Source: an uncultured Clostridia bacterium
GTDB lineage: Bacteria; Bacillota; Clostridia; Oscillospirales; Ruminococcaceae
Reading direction: 5' to 3'
DNA length: 12,236 nt
NCBI GenBank assembly: GCA_947588775.1
Contig: CANPZQ010000050.1
Coordinates: forward strand, 1 to 12,236
In this document: one piece after another, positions 1 through 6,462 of the stretch
Position numbering within the stretch: position 1 is the first letter of the stretch
How the letters are laid out: every line of letters starts with the position of its first letter
Translations under genes and position numbers: made by a program
Notes under the pieces: generated by a model
What the model saw: only the letters and a program-made list of their open reading frames with translations
What the model was told of the DNA's origin: nothing
Databases searched by the model: none

Positions 1-10
1 TCTGCTGACC

Positions 11-100
11 CCCGCGCGGCGGGAAAAGCTGTTGCGTCAGTCCCACCCACCCGCCCCCGCACCTTCCTGCCCCGTCCCCGCTTTCCCCGCCGCGCTCCCC
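11..100 (+). repeat. GC-rich dispersed repeat, copy A
   Basis: This 90-base stretch matches 3635-3724 without gaps at 74 of 90 positions by manual alignment. Both copies open with CCCGCGCGGCGG, share a TCCCACCC...CCGCCCCC block and end with CCGCCGCGCTCCCC. It lies 42 bases upstream of the M28 peptidase start. An open frame runs through it from position 32 into the peptidase, but the predicted residues (mostly Pro, Ala, His) are low complexity and precede the true ribosome site. The stretch is therefore non-coding. The rest of 1-142 shows no promoter I can support. The copy may continue to the left of the window. Confidence 0.75.
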
Positions 101-142
101 CACCAACCCAATCCACATCAAACCCAAAAAGGAGGACTCCCA

Positions 143-1372
143 ATGACAACCAAAACCATCATGCGAATTTTCAGAGAAACGGCCTACTCCCGCACGGGAG
201 GCAGCGAGGAGGAACTTCGCTGCGCCCGGTATATCGCGGAAAAGTGCCGCGAACTCGGCCTTGAGGCGAAAATCGAGCCGTTCGCCGTCGACATGGCGAA
301 CATCAAAGAGGCCCGCCTCGAAATCGACGGAAAGCCGGTCGAATGCCGGGGCTACCTTCTCTGCGGCTCCGAAACCGTCGAGGCCGAACTCTGCTACCTT
401 CGCAACACCGACCCCTATTCCCTCTCGCTCTGCCGCGGAAAAATCGTGATGATTGACGGCAGAATCGGCTACTGGCTCTATCAGGACATCGTCGACAACG
501 GCGCGGTCGGGTTCATCACCTACAGCGGCGACGCGAACTATTCCGACCGCGAAATCGACCTCCGCGAGCTTAGAAGCTATGTTTCAAAAGGAAGAAAAAT
601 CCCCGGCGTCAATATCAATGTAAAGAGTGCGGTTCCGATTATCGGCGGCGCGGCGAAATCCGCTAAAATCGTCATAAATCAGGACGAATACGAGGGCGAA
701 AGCCGCAACGTCGTTGCCGAAATAAAGGGCGAAACCGACGAAACAATCGTTTTCACCGCGCATTACGACTCCACCTTCCTCTCGCAGGGCGCGTATGACA
801 ACATGTCCGGCTCAATCGGCGTTTTGGGTTTGGAGGAATACTTTGTCCGCCATCCCTCCCGCTATACCCTCCGATTCATCTGGTGCGGCTCCGAGGAACG
901 CGGCTTGCTCGGCTCAAAAGCCTATGTCGCCTCCCTCGGCGACGACGAAATCAAAAAAATCGTCCTGAACATCAACCTCGACATGATAGGCTCGACGATG
1001 GGGAAATTCATCGCCTGCTGCTCCGCGGAGGATAAGCTTGTAAACTATATTGAATATTTTGCTCAGGAAACCGGCTTCGGAATGGCTGCGCGGCAGGGGG
1101 TATACTCCTCCGATTCAACGCCCTTCGCCGACAGGGGAGTGCCGAGCCTCAGCTTCGCCCGCCTCGCCCCCAACAACGTCGCGACGATTCACAATTCCTA
1201 CGACACGCTGAAAGTCATGAGTGCCTCTCAGATGCAGCGCGACATCGAATTCATCTGCGCGTTTTCACAGCGAATGGCCTCCGCGAAAAAATGCCCCGTC
1301 GCCCGGGAGATTCCCGACGAGGTTAAAAAGAAGCTCGATTATTACATGTTCCGCGAAAGGGAGAAGAAGTAA
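143..1372 (+). CDS. M28 family zinc aminopeptidase with inserted PA-like domain
   Basis: This 409-aa protein is a predicted di-zinc M28 exopeptidase (aminopeptidase Y/S type). The full ligand set of the family is visible: H207 and D209 (FTAHYDS), D219 (YDN), E251-E252 (GSEERG), D280 (NLDMIG) and H350 (TIHNSYDT). Residues about 75-185 interrupt the peptidase fold and resemble the protease-associated domain (GKIVMIDGR... DNGAVGFITY). There is no signal peptide or membrane segment, so it is probably cytoplasmic and trims peptides. The start is the ATG at 143, because GGAGGA at 131-136 lies 6 bases upstream. An earlier in-frame ATG at 32 falls inside a GC-rich repeat and has no ribosome site. The gene is monocistronic within this view and ends at a strong terminator. 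Substrate cannot be predicted. Confidence 0.9.
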   Translation: MTTKTIMRIFRETAYSRTGGSEEELRCARYIAEKCRELGLEAKIEPFAVDMANIKEARLEIDGKPVECRGYLLCGSETVEAELCYLRNTDPYSLSLCRGKIVMIDGRIGYWLYQDIVDNGAVGFITYSGDANYSDREIDLRELRSYVSKGRKIPGVNINVKSAVPIIGGAAKSAKIVINQDEYEGESRNVVAEIKGETDETIVFTAHYDSTFLSQGAYDNMSGSIGVLGLEEYFVRHPSRYTLRFIWCGSEERGLLGSKAYVASLGDDEIKKIVLNINLDMIGSTMGKFIACCSAEDKLVNYIEYFAQETGFGMAARQGVYSSDSTPFADRGVPSLSFARLAPNNVATIHNSYDTLKVMSASQMQRDIEFICAFSQRMASAKKCPVAREIPDEVKKKLDYYMFREREKK

Positions 1373-1388
1373 AGCGGCATAATTAAAG

Positions 1389-1418
1389 AAGAACGCCCCG
1401 GGTTGGGGCGTTCTTTTT
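1389..1418 (+). terminator. Rho-independent terminator between convergent genes
   Basis: A perfect 11-bp stem, AAGAACGCCCC (1389-1399) with GGGGCGTTCTT (1405-1415), has a 5-base loop and continues into a T run. It ends the M28 gene. On the opposite strand the hairpin is equally good but followed only by CTTTAATTA, so it may also stop the converging phosphomutase transcript, less strongly. Confidence 0.92.
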
Positions 1419-1452
1419 ATGCCAATTTTATTTTTTCGGATTTATGCCGGTA

Positions 1453-3177
1453 TCAGAACCCCAGCTTTCCCTTAAAGTCCTCCGCAATCACGTTTGACAG
1501 CTCCACAGCCTCGTCGTGCGTCTTGCCGATTGTCGTATAGTACGCCTTGATTTTCGGCTCGGTGCCGGAGGGGCGGATTATTACCGACGCGCCGTTTTCG
1601 AGCCTGAACTGGATAACGTCCGACTTCGGCAGGTCGATGGCTTTCTCCGCGCCGGTTACGAGGTCCCTGTCGACCTTCTTTTCGTAGTCGGCGAGGCCGA
1701 CGACCTTATATCCTGCGATTTCCTTGAACGGGTCGGCGTGGAGGCCGCTCATAATCTTCGCCATCTCGGCCATTCCCGCCGCGCCCTCGCAGACAAAGTT
1801 CGCGATTCCGTGGTAGTAGTTGCCGTATTTTTTGTACATGGCTTCTCTCGCCTCAAGGAGCGAAATCCCCTTAGAGCGGTAGAACGCGGCCATCTCGCAA
1901 ATCATCATAGAGCCGACGACGGCGTCTTTGTCGCGGACATAGGAGCCGGCAAGGTATCCGTAGCTTTCCTCAAAGCCGAAGATATAGCGGTCGGCCTCTC
2001 CGGCGGCTTCGAGATAGCCGATTTGTTCGCCGATGAACTTAAAGCCGGTGAGGACGTTGCGAAGCTCAACGCCGTATTCCTTCGCAATCGCAGAGGCGAT
2101 GTCGGTTGAAACAATCGATTTTACCGCAACGGGGTTTTTGGGCATTGTTCCGAGCGCGATTCTCTCTTTGCAGATATATTCAAGAAGCAGCGCGCCGACT
2201 TCGTTTCCCGTAAAGAGAACATAGTCGCCCTTGCTGTCGGGAACCGCGATTCCGACGCGGTCGCAGTCGGGGTCGGTCGCTAAAAGAAGGTCGGGCTTCA
2301 CGGTCTTGCAAAGCTCAAGGCCGCAGGCGAGAGCCTCTTTGATTTCGGGGTTCGGGAAGGGGCATGTCGGGAAGTTTCCGTCGGGGTGCTCCTGCTCGGG
2401 AACGACGGTGACGTCGGTTATGCCGATTTTTTTAAGTATCGCGCGGACGGGCTTGTTGCCGGTGCCGTTGAGCGGGGTATATACGACCTTGAGGCCGCTT
2501 GTCGGGGTGAGCTCGGGGTGGACCTGCTGCTTTTTGACCTCGTCGAGGTAGTCGTCGATGACCTTTTGGCCGATGTACTCAATCATGCCGGATTTAAGGC
2601 CGTCCTCAAAGGGAACGAGCTTTGCTCCCCCGAACATAGGAACCTTTTCGATTGCGGCAAGAACGATGTCCGCCGCCTCAATCGTCATCTGGCAGCCGTC
2701 CGCGCCGTATGCCTTATAACCGTTGTATTTTGAGGGATTGTGCGAGGCGGTGCAGACGATTCCCGCCTTGCAGCCGAGGTATCTTACCGCCCACGAAAGC
2801 ATCGGGGTAGGCATCAGCTCGGGATAGATATAAGCCTTGATTCCGTTTCCGGCAAGAACGCGCGCCGCTTCGCGAGCAAAGACGTCAGACTTGATTCTTG
2901 AGTCGTAGGCGATGGCGACTGCCTTGTCTACGCCCTTGAACGCGCCGTTCACATAGTCCGCAAGGCCCTGGGTCGCACGGCGAATGGTATAGATATTGAG
3001 GCGGTAGGTTCCCGCGCCGATGACGCCGCGAAGGCCGCCGGTTCCGAATTCAAGGTCGCGGTAGAAGCGGTCCTTGATGGCCTCCTCGTCGCCCTCAATT
3101 GATTTAAGCTCCGCCTGAAGGTCGGGGTCCTCGGTGGCGTTCTCAAGCCAGAGCCTGTAAAGTTCAAGTTCTCTCAT
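1453..3177 (-). CDS. pgcA: Phosphoglucomutase/phosphomannomutase (alpha-D-phosphohexomutase)
   Basis: This 574-aa protein interconverts hexose-1-phosphate and hexose-6-phosphate (glucose, perhaps mannose) in the cytoplasm. It links glycogen, UDP-glucose and galactose metabolism to glycolysis. All four family signatures are present. The phosphoserine loop is TASHNP at 143-148 (S145). The Mg loop is DPDCDR at 302-307 (D302, D304, D306). The sugar loop is GFEESYGY at 401-408. The C-terminal phosphate clamp is RPSGTEPKIK at 535-544. Length and architecture match the Bacillus PgcA/Firmicutes long form (about 575-580 aa) rather than the ~450-aa GlmM/ManB form. The start is supported by AAAGGAGC about 9 bases upstream and a strong promoter behind it. 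The gene stands alone. The choice between glucose and mannose specificity, and hence the symbol, is by family resemblance only. Confidence 0.93.
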   Translation of the reverse strand: MRELELYRLWLENATEDPDLQAELKSIEGDEEAIKDRFYRDLEFGTGGLRGVIGAGTYRLNIYTIRRATQGLADYVNGAFKGVDKAVAIAYDSRIKSDVFAREAARVLAGNGIKAYIYPELMPTPMLSWAVRYLGCKAGIVCTASHNPSKYNGYKAYGADGCQMTIEAADIVLAAIEKVPMFGGAKLVPFEDGLKSGMIEYIGQKVIDDYLDEVKKQQVHPELTPTSGLKVVYTPLNGTGNKPVRAILKKIGITDVTVVPEQEHPDGNFPTCPFPNPEIKEALACGLELCKTVKPDLLLATDPDCDRVGIAVPDSKGDYVLFTGNEVGALLLEYICKERIALGTMPKNPVAVKSIVSTDIASAIAKEYGVELRNVLTGFKFIGEQIGYLEAAGEADRYIFGFEESYGYLAGSYVRDKDAVVGSMMICEMAAFYRSKGISLLEAREAMYKKYGNYYHGIANFVCEGAAGMAEMAKIMSGLHADPFKEIAGYKVVGLADYEKKVDRDLVTGAEKAIDLPKSDVIQFRLENGASVIIRPSGTEPKIKAYYTTIGKTHDEAVELSNVIAEDFKGKLGF

Positions 3178-3218
3178 AAATTTTGCTCCTTTCGGTGAAA
3201 TGATTATATGCCGGATAC

Positions 3219-3247
3219 ATTATACAACATTTCAGCACAAAATTCAA
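3219..3247 (-). promoter_or_regulatory. SigA-type promoter of the phosphomutase gene
   Basis: On the minus strand TTGAAT (3247-3242) is separated by exactly 17 bases from a perfect TATAAT (3224-3219). Transcription would begin near 3212, giving a leader of about 35 bases that holds the AAAGGAGC ribosome site. The -10 is consensus and the -35 matches 4 of 6. Confidence 0.75.
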
Positions 3248-3494
3248 TAGGTGATTGGGAAATTTTTTAGTTATTTTGACACGGAAGGGGTTTGGGGGCG
3301 CGGGGACGGAGCGGGGAAAATGCAGAAAGTTGGGTGGGCGGGTGGGTGGAACCAACAAAACCAGCGAAGTCCCCGCGCCCCGCCTGAGCCGAATCCCGCC
3401 CCCTCGGAGCCGCAGGCGGAGAGGGGGTGGGTGAGGGTCAGGCCTTTGCAGGAGGCTGCGATATTTCGCAAAGCTTGGTCAATCTGCCTCTATC

Positions 3495-3525
3495 CTCTAA
3501 CATTCTAACGCTCTAACCTCTAAAA
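3495..3525 (-). repeat. Octamer array 1 (TTAGA-type units)
   Basis: Four tandem units CTCTAACA, TTCTAACG, CTCTAAC and CTCTAAAA lie in the centre of the inverted-repeat element. Read on the minus strand each is nnTTAGAR. The same pattern recurs in the opposite orientation at 3733-3763. Confidence 0.6.
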
Positions 3526-3634
3526 GCCCAACCCTCACCCATCCCCACTCCGCCCCGCAAGGGGGCTTCGGGGGACGGGATTCGGCTTAGGCCGGGGTTG
3601 GGCGCGCGGGTCGATTTAGGTTTTGCATTATAAG

Positions 3635-3724
3635 CCCGCGCGGCGGAAAAAGCTGGTGCGTCGGTCCCACCCGCCCGCCCCCATAGTTTCGCGCGTTTTC
3701 CCCGCTTTTTCCGCCGCGCTCCCC
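3635..3724 (+). repeat. GC-rich dispersed repeat, copy B
   Basis: This is the direct-repeat partner of 11-100 (74 of 90 identical, no gaps) and also the outer half of the right arm of the inverted-repeat element. Two same-orientation copies 3.6 kb apart, both intergenic, show that this is a dispersed family and not a chance palindrome. Confidence 0.75.
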
Positions 3725-3732
3725 TCATAGAA

Positions 3733-3763
3733 GATAGAAAATTAGAAAGTTAGAAAATAGAAA
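3733..3763 (+). repeat. Octamer array 2 (TTAGA-type units)
   Basis: The tandem units GATAGAAA, ATTAGAAA, GTTAGAAA and ATAGAAA begin 9 bases after the right arm. They have the same unit size and count as array 1 but lie on the other strand, so the two arrays bracket the right arm. A short hairpin follows directly (TTGCGC 3765-3770 with GCGCAA 3779-3784). The rest, to the terminator at 3811, shows nothing I can name. Confidence 0.6.
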
Positions 3764-3810
3764 TTTGCGCAAGGCTAAGCGCAACACCCCCTCATATCCC
3801 CCCAAACATA

Positions 3811-3838
3811 AAAAACCCGCCGGCTCCCCCGCCGGCGG
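3811..3838 (-). terminator. Rho-independent terminator of the 195-aa gene
   Basis: On the minus strand CCGCCGGC (3838-3831) pairs with GCCGGCGG (3824-3817) around a GGGGGA loop. After one unpaired G (3816) comes a T run (3815 downward). It lies 15 bases beyond the stop codon of the gene it serves. Confidence 0.88.
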
Positions 3839-3853
3839 TTCTCACCCTCAAAC

Positions 3854-4441
3854 CTACACCATCACAATACAATTCGCCAGATTATTCCCGTCCTCGCCCT
3901 CTTCAATATTGTCAAGCCTCAGATAAACGCTCATCAGCTTGCCGTCGCTGAGGACCGCGACGGTTCTGTCGGCGAATTCAACGGCGTCGCCGGGGCTCTC
4001 GGGGTTGCCGAGGCATAAAATCTTCCGGCGCGGGTCGAATAAAACCGAGTTCGTCGGCCATGGGCAGTAGCACCCGACGTTTTCCGCGCCGAGCCGGACG
4101 CTTTTGCAGATTAACTTTCTGCGCTCGCCCTCCGGAACCTCCAAAACGGCCTGCTTTGCCGTAAGCTTCGACATAAAGCCGGAAATCTCCCGGCACTCGC
4201 CGCTGTCGGAATCAACCTTGAGCTCAAAACGCCAGTTTCCCGCAAGATATACCGAAAAATCTCCCGCTTCGCCGCCCGTATAGACAAGCGAGGTGTCTGG
4301 CGTCAGGCGGTAACGGCAGTCGCCGCGGACGCGCGCTTCGCCCGCCTCGAACCTCATCTCAAAGTCGGGCTCGGGGTTAATCGGGTCGAGCTTCTTTTTC
4401 GTTACCGACCGCTCCCACAGAGCCGTAATCAGACTTTTCAT
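3854..4441 (-). CDS. Hypothetical 195-aa soluble protein
   Basis: I do not recognise this family. The protein starts with a short basic segment (MKSLITALWERSVTKKK). The rest alternates short hydrophobic and charged stretches (FSVYLAGNWRFELKV at 62-76; FDPRRKILCLGN at 135-146; VAVLSDGKLMSVYLRL at 161-176), which suggests a mainly beta fold. There is no signal peptide and no clear membrane span. Seven cysteines (42, 83, 112, 124, 126, 143, 191) include a CYC pair but no metal-site spacing I can name. I chose the ATG at 4441 because AGAGG lies 8 bases upstream. The in-frame GTG at 4450 overlaps that site. The gene has its own promoter and terminator, so it is a separate unit expressed behind trmB. 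Reality of the gene is well supported; its function is unknown. Confidence 0.8.
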   Translation of the reverse strand: MKSLITALWERSVTKKKLDPINPEPDFEMRFEAGEARVRGDCRYRLTPDTSLVYTGGEAGDFSVYLAGNWRFELKVDSDSGECREISGFMSKLTAKQAVLEVPEGERRKLICKSVRLGAENVGCYCPWPTNSVLFDPRRKILCLGNPESPGDAVEFADRTVAVLSDGKLMSVYLRLDNIEEGEDGNNLANCIVMV

Positions 4442-4474
4442 AGTACGCACCTCTTGTTTTTATAAGATGTGCAT

Positions 4475-4503
4475 AGTATAGCATATTCCGATAAAATTTT
4501 CAA
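4475..4503 (-). promoter_or_regulatory. Extended -10 promoter of the 195-aa gene
   Basis: On the minus strand TTGAAA (4503-4498) is followed after 17 bases by TATACT (4480-4475), with TG at the extended -10 position (TGCTATACT). Initiation near 4468 gives a leader of about 27 bases. It begins 26 bases after the trmB stop; no GC-rich terminator separates the two, so read-through from trmB is also possible. Confidence 0.72.
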
Positions 4504-4528
4504 TAGTTTTGCAAAATTTTGTGCAAAA

Positions 4529-5206
4529 TTACTTAATATAGGCTTCCAGTTTGTATATCGGCAAGCCCTGCTCCGCGAATTTATGCTCGTATTCCGTTTC
4601 GATATTGTCGGTTTCGCCGCTTTTATGGAGGTCAAGGCTGATATTTTTGAGGGTGAACCCGTTTTCCGAGAGCTCCTCAAGGGAAAATTCAAAGAACTCC
4701 CGGTTGTCGGTTTTCTGGATAATTTCCGCATGCGGCGCGAGGAGCTTCCTATAAATTTCCAAAAATTTTCTGTGAGTAAGCCTGTGCGGCGCATAGGATT
4801 TTTTCGGGAACGGGCAGCTGAAATTCAGATAAATCCGCGAAATCGAACCTTCGGGGATATATCTTTCAAGGTATTCCGCGTCGCATCTAAGCGCGACAAC
4901 GTTTTTAAGCCCGAGCGCGATGATTTTTTCCGCCGCGTCGACGATTACGTTCGACGACTTTTCCACCGCGATAATGTTCAGATTCGGCTCCCGCGCGGCA
5001 AGCTCGCAGCAAAACTGCCCCTTTCCCGCGCCTATTTCAAGGACAGTGGGGTTGCGGTTCCCGAAAATTTTCTCAAAGTCGAGATACTCCTTTTTCTGAA
5101 CAGCCCGCTGAAAGTGTCTGTCCTCGACGTTTAAAATAAGCAGCCTTCCCGTCGCCTCGCATTCCGCAAGGCGTTCGTCGAGGCGGGCCTTCCGGCGCAT
5201 TCTCAC
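4529..5206 (-). CDS. trmB: TrmB-like tRNA (guanine-N7)-methyltransferase
   Basis: This 225-aa Rossmann-fold methyltransferase resembles TrmB, which uses SAM to make m7G46 in the tRNA variable loop. SAM motif I is EIGAGKGQF at 57-65. The acidic end of strand 2 is E82 (VEKS), and D109 follows strand 3. The C-terminal family signature T-x-Y-E is TEYEHKF at 204-210. The catalytic loop, usually close to SDPWPKxRHxKRR, here reads SCPFPKKSYAPHR at 130-142, so Asp, His and one Arg are replaced (C131, Y138, H141). Length is normal. The start is GTG at 5206, whose GTGA overlaps the galK stop by 4 bases; GAGG lies 7 bases upstream. An ATG at 5200 is the alternative. Translation is probably coupled to galK. 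Family is clear; activity is open because of the loop changes. Confidence 0.86.
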   Translation of the reverse strand: MRMRRKARLDERLAECEATGRLLILNVEDRHFQRAVQKKEYLDFEKIFGNRNPTVLEIGAGKGQFCCELAAREPNLNIIAVEKSSNVIVDAAEKIIALGLKNVVALRCDAEYLERYIPEGSISRIYLNFSCPFPKKSYAPHRLTHRKFLEIYRKLLAPHAEIIQKTDNREFFEFSLEELSENGFTLKNISLDLHKSGETDNIETEYEHKFAEQGLPIYKLEAYIK

Positions 5207-6423
5207 AGCGTCACCTCAACTCCGCCGAACGGCCTTACGTTCAGGACATAGCAGCTTCCCGCGCCGAAAACGCTCTCCATTCCTTCGACATAGTCTTTCA
5301 GCCGGCTTTTCGGCACAAACGCCTGAACCGTTCCCGCGAAGCCGCCGCCGTGGACCCTCGACGCGCCCTCGCCGCCGAGCAGCGATTTTGAAAGATAGAG
5401 CGCGACCGATACCCCCTGCTCGTCGGGGCAGGCGTTTGCGTAGACGTTCTGAAGATACTTGTAGGAGCTCTCCCCCGAGCGGTTTATAACGTCCAAAAAC
5501 GCCGCAAAATCGCCCTTTTCGATGGCTTCGGCAAGCTCGTCGACGCGCGGATTTTCGTCCTCGAAGTGAAGCGCGCGCAAAACGGCTCTGTCGCCGACGG
5601 ATTCGCGAAGCTTCGCCAAATTTCCGATAATTTCCTCTCGCGGAACCTCGCGGAGGTAGTTTTTCCCGAAGAACTCCGCGACCGCCCTCATCTCCGCGGG
5701 GATAGCCGCATAGTCGGGGGTTAGGTCGGCATGGCTGCCGCGGGTGTCGGTGATGCAAAGGCTGTGGCCGTGGGCGGCGAGGTCGATTGAAACCGATTCG
5801 ATAACCGGGTTTTCGGGGTCGGCGAAGTCGATTTTCGTGAAGCCGCCGACCGAGCTCGCCATCTGGTCCATAAGCCCCGAGGGCTTCCCGAAGTAGACGT
5901 TTTCGGCGTACTGCGCGATTTTCGCGATTTCTACAGGCGAAATCTCCCCGCCGTTGTAGAGCCCGTTCACAATCGTCCCGATAAGCACCTCGAACGCCGC
6001 CGACGATGACAGCCCCGACCCCTTTAAAACGTCGGAGCGGGTGTATGCCTTAAACGCGCCGATTTTATGGCCGTTGGCCGAAAGCCCCGCCAAAACTCCC
6101 CGAATCAGCGCGGCTGAGGTATTTTTTTCCTCCGGATGGACCGCGAGGTCGGCGATGTTGATTCTGTCCTCGGGGTAGCCCTCCGACTTTACTACGGCAA
6201 AGCCGTCCGAAGCGGGCTCGACCGCCGCGATAACGTCAAGATTAACCGCCGCCGCCATCACCTTTCCGCGGTTGTGGTCGGTGTGGTTTCCGCATATCTC
6301 CGAACGCCCGGGAGCCGAGAAAAACCGTCCCGGCGCGCTCCCGAAGTGCTCGCCGTACATCTTTATAAGGCCGTCGTAGCGTTCGCGGTCGGCGCAAAGC
6401 TGAGAAAGTGTTGCTTTTGTCAT
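5203..6423 (-). CDS. galK: Galactokinase family sugar kinase (GHMP)
   Basis: This 406-aa cytoplasmic GHMP kinase is predicted to phosphorylate galactose to galactose-1-phosphate with ATP, the first Leloir step. Motif 1 is GRSEICGNHTDHN at 39-51, with N46 where GalK normally has Glu (GEHTDYN). Motif 2, the ATP loop GSGLSSSAA, is at 135-143. The catalytic Asp is D186 in GLMDQMAS. Motif 3 is HGGGFAGT at 358-365. Size is close to the usual 385-400 aa. The ATG start has AGGAGG 8 bases upstream. It follows rodA by 39 bases and overlaps trmB by 4, so it is the middle gene of an operon without other galactose genes. The motif 1 change leaves room for another sugar substrate, although similar variants may be normal in Clostridia. 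Confidence 0.88.
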   Translation of the reverse strand: MTKATLSQLCADRERYDGLIKMYGEHFGSAPGRFFSAPGRSEICGNHTDHNRGKVMAAAVNLDVIAAVEPASDGFAVVKSEGYPEDRINIADLAVHPEEKNTSAALIRGVLAGLSANGHKIGAFKAYTRSDVLKGSGLSSSAAFEVLIGTIVNGLYNGGEISPVEIAKIAQYAENVYFGKPSGLMDQMASSVGGFTKIDFADPENPVIESVSIDLAAHGHSLCITDTRGSHADLTPDYAAIPAEMRAVAEFFGKNYLREVPREEIIGNLAKLRESVGDRAVLRALHFEDENPRVDELAEAIEKGDFAAFLDVINRSGESSYKYLQNVYANACPDEQGVSVALYLSKSLLGGEGASRVHGGGFAGTVQAFVPKSRLKDYVEGMESVFGAGSCYVLNVRPFGGVEVTL

Positions 6424-6462
6424 TGATTATTCCTCCTGAACAAGCGTAAAAATGGCTTATCT

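Larger units (their letters stand above)
3294..3724. repeat. Large GC-rich imperfect inverted-repeat element (MITE-like)
   Basis: This fills most of the 676-base gene-free stretch 3178-3853. The left arm (about 3294-3438) is the imperfect reverse complement of the right arm (about 3531-3724), around a 92-base centre. Anchor matches are AGCGGGGAAAA 3310-3320 with 3696-3706 (11 of 11), the block 3383-3398 with 3576-3591 (15 of 16), and GGGTGAGGGT 3429-3438 with 3531-3540 (10 of 10). Between anchors the arms differ by substitutions and short gaps. A sub-hairpin, CGCGCGGG 3603-3610 with CCCGCGCG 3635-3642, sits in the right arm, and a small one (TGCGA/TCGCA, 3457-3470) in the centre. No convincing coding region, transposase or target-site duplication is seen. 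Open frames here are low complexity. Confidence 0.7.

Noticed and set aside
32..142. N-terminal extension of the M28 gene from an ATG at 32
   Set aside because: It is a low-complexity Pro/Ala/His translation of a GC-rich repeat. The proper ribosome site lies at 131-136, before the ATG at 143.
1516..2733. Plus-strand open frames inside the phosphomutase gene
   Set aside because: Antisense to a gene with all catalytic motifs; no supporting ribosome site or recognisable family.
3495..3763. CRISPR array
   Set aside because: The octamer arrays are contiguous short units without unique spacers, and there are no cas genes.
4469..5134. 221-codon plus-strand frame opposite trmB
   Set aside because: It is the complement of trmB and starts within the promoter region of the 195-aa gene; no family resemblance.
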